A DNA stretch of 64,000 nt from Macrotrachela quadricornifera (taxonomy: Eukaryota > Rotifera > Eurotatoria > Philodinida > Philodinidae), in contig JAJEKB010020522.1 in assembly GCA_022393335.1 (NCBI GenBank), forward strand, positions 75,890 to 139,889, written 5' to 3'. The position numbers and the translations under genes are program-made. The first letter of the stretch is position 1. The number at the start of each line of letters is the position of its first letter. Below the pieces are notes generated by a model, which did not search any database, had not been told where the DNA came from, and was given only the letters and a program-made list of their open reading frames with translations. Of the stretch, positions 12,599 through 24,547 are shown in pieces.

Positions 12599-15568
12599 AT
12601 TTTACAATGACTGCGATGTCTTTAACTAAAAGAAAGCTATATATATTTATGTTCTTTATTTGTATCCCATCACTGTTGCGATTGTCAAATTGGATAGGTC
12701 AATTTATTGACAAAAAAGAAATATTGATGTATCATCCAAGTGAATCGTAGTCACTGAATGCTGTGTTTGTTCGAACGAAAATTGAAGAAATTATATTGCG
12801 AAAAGGAATAAGTGTGTTTTTCTTATAGGAGAGTCAATTAAATTTCATTCTTATAATACGTGTTGTACATTCGATATTTTTGCAATTTAGGATGAAATCT
12901 TAAATTCCTGCATAAATACAGTTCTTTTACTTGGCTCATATCTTTTTGTTAAAAGGAAATTTCATTGCATGTTACACTAATAGAAATGTACAGATCTTGA
13001 GGTGATATAGATATACATATATGTTTATTGTGAAATTGATATTCGCTATCCGCTTGGAAAGAATGTCAAATTATTCGATATATGGTTTAATCTCAACAAT
13101 GTTCAACTCAAGCGTTTTCATTACCGAAAAAAAGCATTAACGATAGCTTTAGAATCAGACATTAAAATGGAGTAGGACGATTTTCGTTTTTTGAAAATCT
13201 CATGAGACGAACTTTTTATACCGTGAAATTTTCTTTTCTTGTTTTTATTTCAAAAATATGGCTTTTTTTGTTGAAATACGGTTCCTATCGAGACGTTATA
13301 GAGGAAGTAAGTAATAAAATCTATTAGATTTTCAATGATCAATTTTATTCTGTGATATAAACAGATCTGTTACTCGTTTATTTGTACTATTTTTCATGAA
13401 ATCACTACTGATCTATTTTTACTTTTAATAAATGGTCGTATTACACTTACTGTTGGATTTACCGCTGTGCTAACAAAAGAATGTTAAATAAAAATTGCAC
13501 GTTCAATAAAACTAGAGGAACCAATGCCACCAATGTATGTATTTAACTGTACTTCATCCATTAGAATTACTCATGACATGATGTCATATTCAATGTTATT
13601 TGTACATATATTTTAACCATCATTTGATTTCAATATTGTTGAATCATATCGATTCTCATTTATTGGTCTTTTTCAAAGTACATTATTATTAAATGGAACA
13701 ATTGTTCCGTTTCCAACAACTAGCACAGCTGTTGGAGATGGTGATAGTCATGAGGCTGAAGATTTTGAATCAGTATCAATTTCAAATCGTGCTCAGAGAA
13801 AAATACAAATATACCTCATGTGCTTATGTAACAGTAAAACGAAAATTTGCTGTTTTTCTGAAGTATCTCGTTTTTCTTTTGTTTTCAATAATATCAACTT
13901 TTGAGGTTTACATTAAGTTGTCCTAGTTTCTTTTTCGCTATTGGAGGCTTTTTTGGATATAATTATCCACAAAATAGTTAGATCAGTCGTGAAAAGTGAA
14001 TATTATTTAAAACAAAAAGAACGAGATATTTCAGAAAAACAGCAAATTTTCGTTTCACTGTTACATAAGTATATGAGATGTATTCGTATTTTTCTTTGCC
14101 AATTCTCATCCTATACGAATGAAATTTTTACAGTATGTTAAGTAATCAAATATCTATATGTTCTACAAGCATGAGATCAAATGGTAAAAGTACAAGGAGG
14201 CAGAACACTGAAAAGAAGAAGAGAAATCATACAATTTTTTATTCTCTTTCAAAAATAGCTTTTCCAATCGAATCTTAATGACTTTTCTCGAGCAGGTAGT
14301 TGTAAAAAAAAGAATGAAAAATTGTAGATGTATTCTTAGTCTGCTTCAGAACAGCTTTTATTATAACTGAATTCATATAATGTATTTAGTGCAGGTCGTT
14401 AGAGGACAAACAGAGATTGTAAATTGTTTTCAATCTGTATCATACTAGCTTTCATAATTGCGTCTCTATGATATGTCTGGAACAGGGAGTTGGGAATGTA
14501 GAATCAGTTGTACCATTATTCCCAATCTCTTGTCAATTGACTCTTATTCCCAAGTGTTTGTGAAAGATTGTCTATTATTGAAACGTAACGAAAAATATCT
14601 GTATATTGATATGATTTGTTTATTGTGTCTAACAAAACCTTGTTTTGTGATTTCTGATCAAATAAATTATCTCAAATTGTTTATTAAGTTGTTTTCATAG
14701 TAAAATTTTTTTTGTCCAATATTTCGCACATTCCAAACTCAAATGAACTTTCATGTCAGCTATACATAATACTTTTATATGTAAAAGAAAATAAATTAGT
14801 TCGTAATTTTGCGTTTAATAGAAAAAAGAATTGCGTAATTTTAACTTTTGCCTAAAGTTCAATTTTGCCTGTGACACCTACGTGTCATAAAAAAGGGGAA
14901 AACTATTCAAATTTTTTATTAAAAAAATAAAATAGCGATGACATTACTTTTAGATAGCCCTAAGTAATAATGATAATAAGACTTACAAGTCATCTACTAC
15001 ACAATATGAACATGAAACAGGTCACTATATGGACTGAAGTAATTTACGGATAATAGGTCAAAAAAGTCAATATTATCGTTTGTTAATCAAGAAATCATTA
15101 ATGATCAAGGCTTATGAACCGAAACTCAACAAAACCACTCATTCGGTACCACTGTTGGTATTTCCTGATGGTCTATCAAGAGTTCTGTTACATAATCTTA
15201 ATCCTTAATGAGACTTCAGATTAATATATCGTGTCATTTTCTATCTATCCTTCTTTTCTTCTCTATTTTCTCTCCTTCTTCTTTCTTTTTTTTTCTCATT
15301 TTCGTCGTTTTTCATGATTAGATGTATAATTTTTAGTATCTTGATAGAACTTGATAATGATGACATAGATAATGGAAACGTCGAATAATTGTGTTTTATT
15401 AAAAACTTCAAAAAATGTTGCACAAAGTCGCTCTTATACTTTTCTTTATCATAAGCATATTGCTCTTGAAAATTAAAAATGTTTAAATATCTTTTGCATA
15501 TTCATTTTAGAAAATTATTTTGTATTACATAGAACGTGTAAATTATTACGGTAACAAAATTTCAAAAA
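12599..15568. other. Gene-poor region with one unidentified decayed coding stretch (about 13030-13910)
   Basis: From about 13030 to 13910 on the plus strand there are protein-like stretches broken by stops, for example EIDIRYPLGKNVKLFDIWFN, NGRITLTVGFTAVLTK and EAEDFESVSISNRAQRK. The second resembles a channel-type TM2 (ligand-gated ion channels have R(I/V)xLGVTxxLT), but this is too weak for a call. The rest of the interval is AT-rich sequence without support for genes; short open frames at 13941 and 14458 look random. Confidence 0.4.
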
Positions 15569-16558
15569 ATGTTGGCGATAGGAATCATTCTTGGAATTAC
15601 CAATTGGTGTTTAGTTTATCTTGCTATTATAATATATTTAATAATTTTTTTTATTATGTTGAAAAACCATCCAGAGCTCCGTGATATATCATTATTATTA
15701 ACATTTAACACTTGTTTATCAGCATTTTTAACATGTATTACAAGCTGTGTCATGATTAGTTCAAATTTGTTTTCCGGTTTTTTAGTTTATAATTTAAGAT
15801 TTTGTTATGTATGGGGTTTATTATATGATATATTTGAATGTTCAATGTACTTTAGTTATTGTTTACAAGGATTCTATCGTTTATGTCGTGTTATATTTTA
15901 TAAAAAGAGATTTCTCTTATCCTATTCTTTATATGTTATATTAATTATTGGTCAATGGTTATTTACATTAATTTTACTTTTACCACCAGTATTTATTAAT
16001 TGGTATATTCTTTTACCAACAGATAATTTTTGTCTTGTTCCTTACACATATATCGGTCCAGAAATCTATCATATTCTTATTCTTTATATTATTCCATTAG
16101 TTTCTCTTGGAATCATTTATGTATGGATCACTACATATATGCATGGTATTTCTCGAGCATCAACAGTTGGTATTGCAATTATTCAACGACAACGAAATCA
16201 AAGAGATTTAACAGTTATCAAACGTATTTTATTTTTATTAACAATATTAATAGTGTTACGTTTTCCAACAAATATTTTTATGATTTATGCAGTTGTTGTT
16301 GGATCTTTATATCCATTCACATATGGAATAGTGGGAATTATTACATCATCATGTTTAGTATTTATTGGAGTTATAACAATTCATATAACAACACAATTAC
16401 GAACACAAATTCTTGGATTTTTAAATCAACATAATCGAATAGAAACTGGACCAATACGATTAAATCAAATGAACAATTCAGCAGCAGCAATTGTCAATGT
16501 CAATACGACACAAAGCAACAGAACAAAGGCTATTTCGACGAACGCAAATATTCCATAA
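15569..16558 (+). CDS. Rhodopsin-like orphan GPCR, single exon
   Basis: An uninterrupted 329-codon gene. Seven hydrophobic segments are visible at roughly residues 8-32, 42-66, 80-105, 118-141, 165-189, 214-240 and 248-272. The end of TM3 reads GFYRLCRV, a degenerate DRY. Intracellular loop 3 holds QRQRNQRDLTVIKRI, a basic amphipathic G-protein-contact type sequence, and is followed by RFPTNIFMIYA in TM6. TM7 lacks NPxxY (SSCLVFIGVITIHITTQLR). The tail is Asn/Ser/Thr rich. A Cys before TM3 (RFCYVWG) and NFCLVPY in the second extracellular loop may form the class A disulphide. Its ligand is unknown. It belongs to the divergent bdelloid receptor group and is only distantly related to the other GPCRs here. 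Confidence 0.88.
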   Translation: MLAIGIILGITNWCLVYLAIIIYLIIFFIMLKNHPELRDISLLLTFNTCLSAFLTCITSCVMISSNLFSGFLVYNLRFCYVWGLLYDIFECSMYFSYCLQGFYRLCRVIFYKKRFLLSYSLYVILIIGQWLFTLILLLPPVFINWYILLPTDNFCLVPYTYIGPEIYHILILYIIPLVSLGIIYVWITTYMHGISRASTVGIAIIQRQRNQRDLTVIKRILFLLTILIVLRFPTNIFMIYAVVVGSLYPFTYGIVGIITSSCLVFIGVITIHITTQLRTQILGFLNQHNRIETGPIRLNQMNNSAAAIVNVNTTQSNRTKAISTNANIP

Positions 16559-16954
16559 ACTTTCTTGTTTTATTTATGAATTAATAATCTTCTTTCAACG
16601 CAAAAGACATTACTTAATCTTAATGTCAATCTGATCATGTTAATGCGTATTAATAATTTAAACTTAATTACTTTTCTTTTTTATGTATCATGTATATGTT
16701 GTATTTCTTCTTCTTTTCTGGACTATATGTATTATTCGCGTCATGTACGGTAAATGTCTTATGAATTTTATACATGGTGAATATATTTGTAGTCATAAAA
16801 TTTTTATTTTTATCTTATTCCCTTGATGTATTTATATTTATTTATTAGATGAAATAAATTTATTTATTTGACTTACTTTTTTTTCTTATTCTATCTCAGA
16901 TATTATATGTTCTCATTTGATTTTTACTATAGAAAATATGAAGTACTCTTAAGA

Positions 16955-17550
16955 GAGGGTTCGTTAGAAGACCATCCATCATAAGCATAGATTGATTGTA
17001 GAAGAAAATTTAGAATTTAAATTTGATGATTTCATTCAAACTTCAAAAGATTAGTTCATTCTAATTGATCGATAAGAATTGGTAAGGATTAAAATTCTTC
17101 GAATTTTCAAATCATGCCCTTAACACTGACTTTTTTTTATCGAATCTTGTCGTGTTTTGCCGTATTCTCCTCCATCATTCGACGATTTCTGATATGAGAC
17201 ATTTCAAATGGTAACGAATTGTTTTCTCTGCAAAATAAACTATTTCTATTATTCTTTCTATGTCATTCTTTTTATGGAAAAAAAAATAAAATTAGAAAAA
17301 TAAAAATACAATTACAAGTGAACATTTTTCAGTGTCATACACGATTATATTATCGAAGTCAGCGACTCTTTCTTGAATTTTTAATATGTTTTAGCTCTGG
17401 TCATGATGCATCATTTAGTATGTTTTTCTTTGTAAATTTTACCAGGGGGATTATAAAATTTTGTCCTTATAAAAGGATGAATGTGTCATTCTTTGACATC
17501 ATACATGTTCTTTTGACAGGTAATCAGTCAAATTTAATTTTAAATATTAC
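16955..17550 (+). repeat. Dispersed repeat, copy A (partner at 33765-34337)
   Basis: The sequence from the 'gaagaccatccatcataagc' stretch to the 'gacaggtaatcagtcaaattt' stretch is similar along its whole length to 33765-34337, including the block GCATCATTTAGTATGTT. Both copies translate in places to similar peptides (for example ASFSM, CPYKRMN), but frames are broken, so no gene is claimed. The 3' half of copy A is also one arm of the inverted repeat at 17315-18165. Confidence 0.65.
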
Positions 17551-18165
17551 TAATTGAGTCAAAAGTCAATATATATTTGAAATCAATGTTAAAAATTGAA
17601 TTGATTTATGTGTTTCATTAATTTTTATTGTTTCGAAAAATTTGGCTAGAGTATCTCTCTCAGAAGTCAATGAAGAATGAGTATTTTGAAGAATTCATTT
17701 AAACAATATAGAAGAAATAGAAGAATCTCCGAGTATGCAAAATACTATTAGAAGAACAAACGATACAGAAAAGAATGATGAAAACAGCATTCTGAAGAAT
17801 TTCTTTTATTGGCTAATCCCTGAGGGGTACCTCAGCTGGTTTTTTCGAAACAATAAAAGTTAATAAAACAATTTGAAACACACATAAGTCAATTTATTTT
17901 TTAACATTAACTCCAAATATATAATGACTTTTGATTTAATTAGTAATATTTTTGATTCAAATTAACTAATAGCCTGTCGAAGTAACATATATGATGTCAA
18001 AGAATGACATATTCATCCTTGTATTATGACAAAATTTTATAACCTGGTAAAAGTTTACAAGGAAAAACATACTAAATGATGCATCATGATCAGAGCTAAA
18101 ACATATTAAAAATTCAAGAAAGAGTCTCTGGCTTTGATAATATAATCGTGTATGACACTGAAAAA
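17315..18165. repeat. Long inverted repeat, arms about 325 bp, spacer about 200 bp
   Basis: Bases 17315-17643 are closely matched by the reverse complement of 17842-18165. Shared blocks include AACATTTTTCAGTGTCATAC at the outer side, GATGCATCATTTAGTATG in the middle and ATTGTTTCGAAAAA at the inner side. The spacer (17644-17841) is purine-rich and not repeated. The arm sequence also occurs alone at 34.1-34.3 kb, so this is probably two opposed copies of a dispersed element or a foldback element. Confidence 0.7.
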
Positions 18166-18177
18166 TGTTCCCTTGTT

Positions 18178-18900
18178 CCCTCGACTGTAGGGAGGGTCAT
18201 ATGAAAAAAAATAGTTTGTGAGTATGTGTGTGACAGGGTCAAAACAACATCCACATAAAAAAAAACTAAAACATTCAAAATTAACCTTTCGCAAAAGGTT
18301 TATCACACCGAGGTATGACAGTTGATCAACACCATTGCTTATTTTGGTGGTATCTGAATTAATCAATTGATGTTAGGAATTGGTGAGGTTTGATATTTTT
18401 TCTGGAAAACAAGTCATTTTTGAGTAATTTATGGTTTCACCACGGTGTGTGATGAACACCATTGCTTATTGTGGTGGTATCAGAATTGATGAATGGAGGT
18501 ATATGGTAGTATTAACTTCGTTAGAATGATTTTTTCCTCGATTGAGTGGAGGATCATACAAAAGAATCTAAAATGAGTTTGTGTGTGTCTCGTCGGTCGC
18601 ACATCAAAGGTCCCATTTGAAACATTTATTTGACCTAAAGATTTTCGAGATTGAGGAATCCGAATCTTGTATTAGTTTCTAAAATTTTTTTATGAGTATT
18701 TTTTTCACAAAGGATATGTTTTTTATGAAAACAAATATATTTTATAAAGTTTGAGCGGAGGTAATCGGAGTCGAGGAATCGATTGATAATGTCAGTTTTT
18801 TAAACTTTTCTTGAGATTAGTTTTCCACATAAAGGACATGTTATTTTACAAAAAATTTTTCTTTGTAAAATTTGATCAAAGGTAATTGACGCCCACAACT
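18178..18900. repeat. Mosaic of diverged short repeats
   Basis: Two copies of a block with ACACCATTGCTTATT and GGTGGTATC lie 126 bases apart (18329, 18455). Two copies of a CTCGAYTG..GGAGG.TCATA block start near 18179 and 18536, and a third is at 32997. A ~125-bp unit is duplicated at 18650-18775 and 18775-18895. No coding sequence was found. The CTCGACTGTAG block marks the edge of a dispersed element. Confidence 0.5.
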
Positions 18901-19479
18901 TAAATCGAGTTTACTTTTTGTTACATTGTTTTCCTATAAAACTAGAAAGCTAACTCGTAAAAAAATAATCGTCATCTGAGAAAAGAGTTTGATGCATGGA
19001 ATGGCTAACCCTGAGTGGCGCCGAAGAACGACTAGCCGTTCTCGTAATTGATCGCAAAAATTGTGCTTTAGTATAGACTAAATTGATTCTTAGCAGATTA
19101 AATCAATGTCGTTACTGTTAAATGATCGGGATCATAATAAGGAGTTAAGCCCATAAAATTATGTTCTTTAAGCAAAATTTCTATTTTATAAAATAAGAAT
19201 TAATTGAAAGAGTTTTATATTCTTATGATTCTATATAGAATCAAGGGTTGGAATATCTAACATGATTGGACCAAGTTTACTTAAATGCAGTGGTGTAAGA
19301 TTTCTCTGAGAAAAGGGTCAACGAATTCACAGGCTGAGTGCTACCTTGGTGAATTTTATTCTATAATGTTAGTTTTAGGATAGTATAAAAATCTTAAATG
19401 GTACACATGTTTCTACTTCGTGTTATGTGAAGAATGTGAATGAAAGATGGAGTAGGGAGAGATATTACAACTTTTCTTG

Positions 19480-19525
19480 ATTCAGTCGAGGGTCAAGTGA
19501 GTCGAAGCGACAAACGGTACTTGTT
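19480..19525 (+). repeat. Possible 3'-tail copy of a dispersed retroelement
   Basis: The segment around GAGGGTCAAGTGAGTCGAAG..ACTTGTTGG resembles GAGGGCTGAGCGAGTCACAG..ACTTGTTTT at about 33720-33760, downstream of the LINE relic. About 70% of bases match by eye. It may be a shared 3' end of the same element family. Confidence 0.35.
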
Positions 19526-19646
19526 GGTATGGATGTTTTGTGTGTTTGAAAAGAAAAGTCTTTTATTTTTGTTTGTATAGAGTTTATTGTTATTATTCGA
19601 ACAAGATTTTTGGAAATAACGAACAACATTTGTTCTTAAATTCAAA

Positions 19647-20164
19647 ATGGCACTAGAACAATATAATAAAAAAAATCTCAACATAAAAATTCAACACCTT
19701 TTGAAATTGAACCAACTGATAATGCTGAAATTACTGCTGAAATTCAACCAATTCATAATCCTCCAAGAAATGTTCAAGATCAACCAGTTGGTAATCAAAG
19801 AAAATTTCGCAAAGATCTACTCTACGGGAAGATAATGGTATTTTATCAAAATGCTTCTAATTTCACAAATACGATCCAAGATTTTACTAACAATGGTTTG
19901 TATAAGATTATAATGGCAGATGCAGCATCCTTTGTACCAGTATGTCTTAGTCAATGTATTATTTCATCTTATTACGATGCATATGGTTATGCTATGATAT
20001 ACAAATACAAAAAAGATGTATTAGGTGATTTAAAGAAATATGATATACCAAATTTCTTTAATAATACTCATGTTTTTTATGTTATAAAACAAGAATCGGT
20101 TTGTTCAAGGTACGAAAAACTTATTCATGTTTTTAAAGAAGAAATTAATGATATACCCTGGTGA
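19647..20164 (+). pseudogene. Unidentified partial gene with a frameshift
   Basis: From about 19690 one frame is open to the stop at 20162-20164. It encodes about 155 residues with a Pro/Asn/Gln-rich start (PFEIEPTDNAEITAEIQP) and then a compact region that looks like folded protein (ADAASFVPVCLSQCIISSYY, YGYAMIYKYKKDVLGDLKKY, HVFYVIKQESVCSRYEKLI). The only nearby Met (19647) is in another frame, separated by a run of eight A at about 19669-19676, which suggests a one-base slip. I do not recognise the family. It could be a truncated host gene, an exon, or a piece carried by the surrounding repeats. Confidence 0.45.
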
Positions 20165-21569
20165 AAGGGTACGGCATGGAAACGGCAGCCGGATTCAATC
20201 ACCTGGATAGATATTAAATACAAAGCTATAGACATTTTCTTGTTAGATTGTCTAACTATAAACATATTTTCCACATGTTTAATGTTTTTTTTAAATCTTT
20301 CATGGTGGTGCAATGCCGTAAGTTTAGTTTATCAAATAATAACAAGAATCATTAAATATGAGCCCACATTCTTTTTCTTAAATTGTACTTTTATTATTAA
20401 TTATTGTGTTCCATAGATTTTCTTAATAGTTCATGTTGTTGATTTGTTCTTTCTTTCTCATAATATTGATCATTAAAAAATAAATAAATTATTAATATTA
20501 ATTTATGTTTTTTGTCTATTCTATATGAATCATATCGTTTTGTCAACAATGAGATATTTAATATTGTAATCGAAGTTGTTGTTCATCTAAATACTATTAT
20601 ATAACCCCAGGTCGAAGCGTACGGGCCGGATCCGGCCGGAATTCATCGGAAATCACCGGATCAGGGAAGCAGTATTCCGGACCGGAAGTTGCCGGAGTTT
20701 TCCGCTCACTTTCCTGCCATATCCGCCCGGAAACGGTCGGGAAAGCTGTCGGAAAAAATCTGGTGACTTTCCGCCCGGATCCGTATTTTCGGAACTTGCC
20801 GTATATGTCCGGTTCCATAATCACCATTTTCCGTACTGTTCCCGCTGATTCCTATATTGGGAAATGATACTCATATATATATCAACCGTATGTAGCAGTT
20901 CCGAACTAACAATAGGAATCTCAAGCTGTGCTGAGTCATACGATCTTTTGACTAATAAATCAATCTCTTATTAAAAATAGTGTTTCTTTTTTAGCATTTT
21001 CTTACAGCTCATTACTATAAAAAATTTGACCAAAAACCAACGTCTAAAATTAACATCAGAAATTGAAAATATACTATAAATTGATCAAAATTTTGTCACT
21101 TAAATTCATTAGGATCTCTTTTAATTAGAAATTTACAAAAACAATCCCATTTTACAACAGTACATGATATGGAAATTTATGTTAATTATTTCACTACACC
21201 AGTATAACATCTTTACAGCTATTTTTTTATCTGTCACACAATGATCTACCGAAAGACTCATAAAAAACTACCTAAATTTTAGCACAACTAATGAAGCGAA
21301 TTATGAGACTCCACGAAGGCTTTCATCGATGTAAAAAACATTCATGTCACTCCCACATCTCAGACGTTGATGACTACTGAAAAAAAATCTGACTTCCTCT
21401 TACAAAATAACCGAAATGAAGAGTGTGATAATACACTATCTCCTACAACTGACGTTAACGAGAAACGTTTTCTCCAGAAGATCCTTTGCACTTTACAAAT
21501 GTTTTCTTGAGGCTTTAGTTCAACTACCCACTCAACAATTGGTTTTGAATATGTCACTCTATATAGGCG

Positions 21570-22220
21570 AGCCCATTCAAAATAATTCACATACACACTG
21601 CGATACTTTTCCTCGTACGAAAAATACTTCAGGTAGGAATTTTTTTATTGATTTTAGTAAGATGAAAAATCATTTTGAGTCTCATTTGAATTAAGCCAAA
21701 ACGCGAGGTGTAAAGGTAGATTATCCTGTATACATACGATTGAGACGTAAAGAAAACTTTCTCGTACAGATCTTCTCTAGTATTGAGACGTCTCATTCAG
21801 GCTCTCGGTCGACTATCCAATTACCGTTTTTCTTTGAACATGTCAGCTTATATAAAGGATCCCATTTGAGATGTTTCACATACATATTGTAATACTTTTT
21901 TTCGTATGAAAAATACTTAAGGTAGGATCTTTTTACTCATTTTAGTGAAACGAAAAATGATTTTCAGTCTCTTTTGAACTTAGGGAAAAAACGAAGTATA
22001 ATGATAGATTATTTTGTATGCGTAGGGTTAGGGGTAGATAAAATTTTTTTCGTAAAGATCTTTCATAATATTGAGATGTCAGATTGAAACTATAGGTCAA
22101 TTACCTAGTGAGTGTTTTGTTTTGAATGTTTGGGTATATATCTTGGAGTGACTGTTAGATATTGAGAACGTAGGTTTCGATACATTTTCTGTATGATATG
22201 TATTTTAGGAAAGGTTTGGT
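21570..22220. repeat. About 290-bp tandem repeat inside the TTCCGG element
   Basis: Two clear copies and one diverged third copy share, in order, YCACATACAYAYTG, TCGTAYGAAAAATACTT, AGGTAGGA, TTTTAGTRARRYGAAAAATS and TAGATTATYYTGTATRC. The landmark GAAAAATACTT recurs about 290 bases later. It is non-coding. Confidence 0.65.
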
Positions 22221-22474
22221 TTCCTAAGCGTTACGGTTAGCTTCACCCTGGGTTATACACCATTTATAAAATAGTTTGACTAACCTAGCCGTTGAGATTC
22301 TAAGCTTTGTTAGTAGAGTTCCTGATTGAATAGGCTCGATGAATCTCTTAACTCTTATGAGGATGAAGGCTTTGATCATCACACATTAGTTTAGGTCTTT
22401 GAGACGTCTCAATTAGACTCTTACCTCGTTTACGAGGTATATTGAAGAGTCAATGAAACATATCATTGAAAAGG

Positions 22475-22730
22475 CTAAATAAGACTTATATTTCGCATCA
22501 AGAGTTTGATATTTATTGATTTAGATCATTGAGAAGCCTCAATGGGACTTTTATTTCGTATCAAAAGTTTGATATTTATTGATTTATATCATTAAGAAGC
22601 ATCAATGAGACTTTTACCTTCCATCGTAGGTATGATATTAATTAGTTTGAATCATTGAGATGCATCAATGGGAATTTTCACCTTCTATCGTAGGTATGAT
22701 TACTACCCGTTAGATCATATTATTGAGAGG
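22475..22730. repeat. About 65-bp tandem repeat inside the TTCCGG element
   Basis: Four diverged units share ATYATTGAGAWGCMTCAATG, a GGACTTTTAYYTYS block, and GTTTGATATTTATTGATTT or a related GGTATGAT block, spaced 63-67 bases apart. They lead directly into the 21-bp repeat that follows. Confidence 0.6.
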
Positions 22731-22736
22731 ACTCAA

Positions 22737-22868
22737 TGAGACATCATGAAGTCTCAATGAGATATCATGAAGTCTCACTGAGACATCATGGAGTCTCAAT
22801 GAGACATCTTGAAGTCTCACTAAGACATCATGGAGTCTCACTGAGACTTCATGATGTCTCATTGAGAC
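22737..22868. repeat. 21-bp near-palindromic tandem repeat, six copies
   Basis: Units have the form TGAGACATCATGAAGTCTCA plus one base, repeated six times with a few substitutions. Each unit is itself nearly self-complementary (TGAGAC at one end, GTCTCA at the other), so the array can fold in many registers. Confidence 0.8.
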
Positions 22869-23262
22869 TTTTCCCTTCGACGGATTCATTATTTTGAGAA
22901 AGTCTTTTAAATTTTATTGCGGGAAACGGTGTCTTTTCCGGTTTTTTCCGAAATTTTGCGAGATAATTCCGCTGTGGTTCCGGAGGGATCCGGGTTGTTT
23001 TACGAACGTATCCCGTGGGTTCCTGGTTTTTTCCCGGCAGGATACGGTATCGATCCGTTTGTTTTCCAGCTTGCGGAAATGCTTGGAATACACCGTTTCC
23101 GGTACGATTGCTTTTCGGTCCGGAATACTGCTTCCCTGATCCGTGCTTTTTCCGGCCGGTTCCCGCGATTTCCTTGTGCGGAAACGGCCGGAATGCTCCC
23201 AGAAAGACACCGTTTCCGGCCGGTTCCTGACCGTTTCCGGAGGCCGGAATCTTCGACCTGGG

Positions 23263-24547
23263 ACTAATTGACCATCATTACATTATTTTGAATTGGATTA
23301 TATGTTCACACTTGTACGAAATATACAAACACTTGTGAACGTTATATTTAAAATAGAAGCAATTTAAACCAATTTTTTATTTTAAATTAAAGTTTAACAA
23401 GACTTGCTAGAACATAATTGGTAGTGTTTCATATCATATTAGTAATTTTTTGACGTATCTTTCGTGTTCTATAGTAAATATTTTAATAAAATATTTTGTC
23501 ATGGTAAGTGGAAAGTTATACATTAGATCAGATAAAACGATTTTTTTCTTTTAGTATTAACTCAAAACTTTTTTTTAATATTTTTTTTTGTGTATAATTT
23601 TACGAAAAATCGAACGATTTCATTTTTTAATGTTAAATCAGATAATTCTTGTCCAAGTTTGCAAGTTTCAAATGAATATAATTAACTACCGAGATTGAAT
23701 GGTGCTAAATGTGAAAGATGCACATGTAAAATATTTGAAATACCGTCATTAACTATATTTTTTTCTTTTATTTTTTTTATTTACTATTTTTTGGATGCGG
23801 TGATAACATTGTTTTATTTTTCTCAAATAGAAACACGTACATTATCCATTATTTATTTTTTATATCGAGATATTCTATGTAAAATACCTCTAATCATGGA
23901 TTAATCTCTTTCTTAGTCCTATTATACGTAGTCATACATTATCGTCATCATATAACTTTCACATGATTTCATCCAATGAAAAATGTCATTCTTATATCAA
24001 TTGTGAACGAAACTTAACTCTTATATTGTATTTAATAATTGCATTGACAACAAATGAACATGAAGGTTTCAAGTGCTATTACCATATAGAGCCTTAAATT
24101 AAATGATAAAAATATTTCTAGGAAAAATATCGTAATGACTACATCGAAACTATAGATATCTTTTTATTTGATTCTACAATGTAATTTTTCTTCTTAATGT
24201 TAGCGATAGAATTATCCCAAAATATAAGATCTCAAATTGAAATACTCGGTTGACGTCAGTAACTTTTATTTTTCTGATGCGAAATAAGAATTTTTTATAT
24301 CTATGAACATCAGTGTCCTTTATTTCATCATTTATCTTCTTTATTTATTATAGTTAAATAGCGATAGAAAAAAGGATAATAGTTTTTGTATGGAATTTCT
24401 ATACTGTTGATCTATAAAATGTAATAATCTAATTTTTAGATAATTAAAAAAATGCATCATTATATAAAAATATAAAATTCTTCAATTTTCTTTTTTTCTT
24501 TTTTTAGTCAATAATCGATAATTTATGTTTGATTTATTCGGTTTAGT
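23263..24547. other. Intergenic, no gene recognised
   Basis: AT-rich sequence between the TTCCGG element and the GPCR fragment. A short open frame at 23695-23904 shows no recognisable features. I found no repeats or RNA genes. Confidence 0.45.

Larger units (their letters stand above)
20606..23262. mobile_element. Non-autonomous element with GC-rich TTCCGG inverted arms
   Basis: The ends are inverted copies: CCCAGGTCGAAG at 20606-20617 and CTTCGACCTGGG at 23251-23262. Inside them are two GC-rich arms (about 20606-20870 and 22915-23262) packed with CCGG/TTCCGG motifs. The arms share a long inverted block beginning GGATCAGGGAAGCAGTATTC (near 20657 on plus, and as its reverse complement near 23125). 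The interior holds three families of tandem repeats and no transposase. No clear target-site duplication was found, so the superfamily is unassigned. Open frames in the arms are side effects of high GC. Confidence 0.7.

Noticed and set aside
13440..13580. Ligand-gated ion channel TM2-TM3 fragment
   Set aside because: Only GRITLTVGFTAVLT resembles TM2. The flanking pore and TM1/TM4 motifs and the Cys-loop are absent, so I leave it unidentified.
14458..14700. 80-codon plus-strand frame
   Set aside because: No start context, domain or conserved neighbour. The composition fits random AT-rich sequence.
16030..16434. 134-codon frame inside the GPCR gene
   Set aside because: It is a Ser/Tyr/Asn-rich shadow of the receptor in another frame.
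22894..23267. Four overlapping open frames in the GC-rich arm on both strands
   Set aside because: High GC removes stop codons in all frames. The peptides are Arg/Phe/Gly-rich translations of TTCCGG repeats without domain features.
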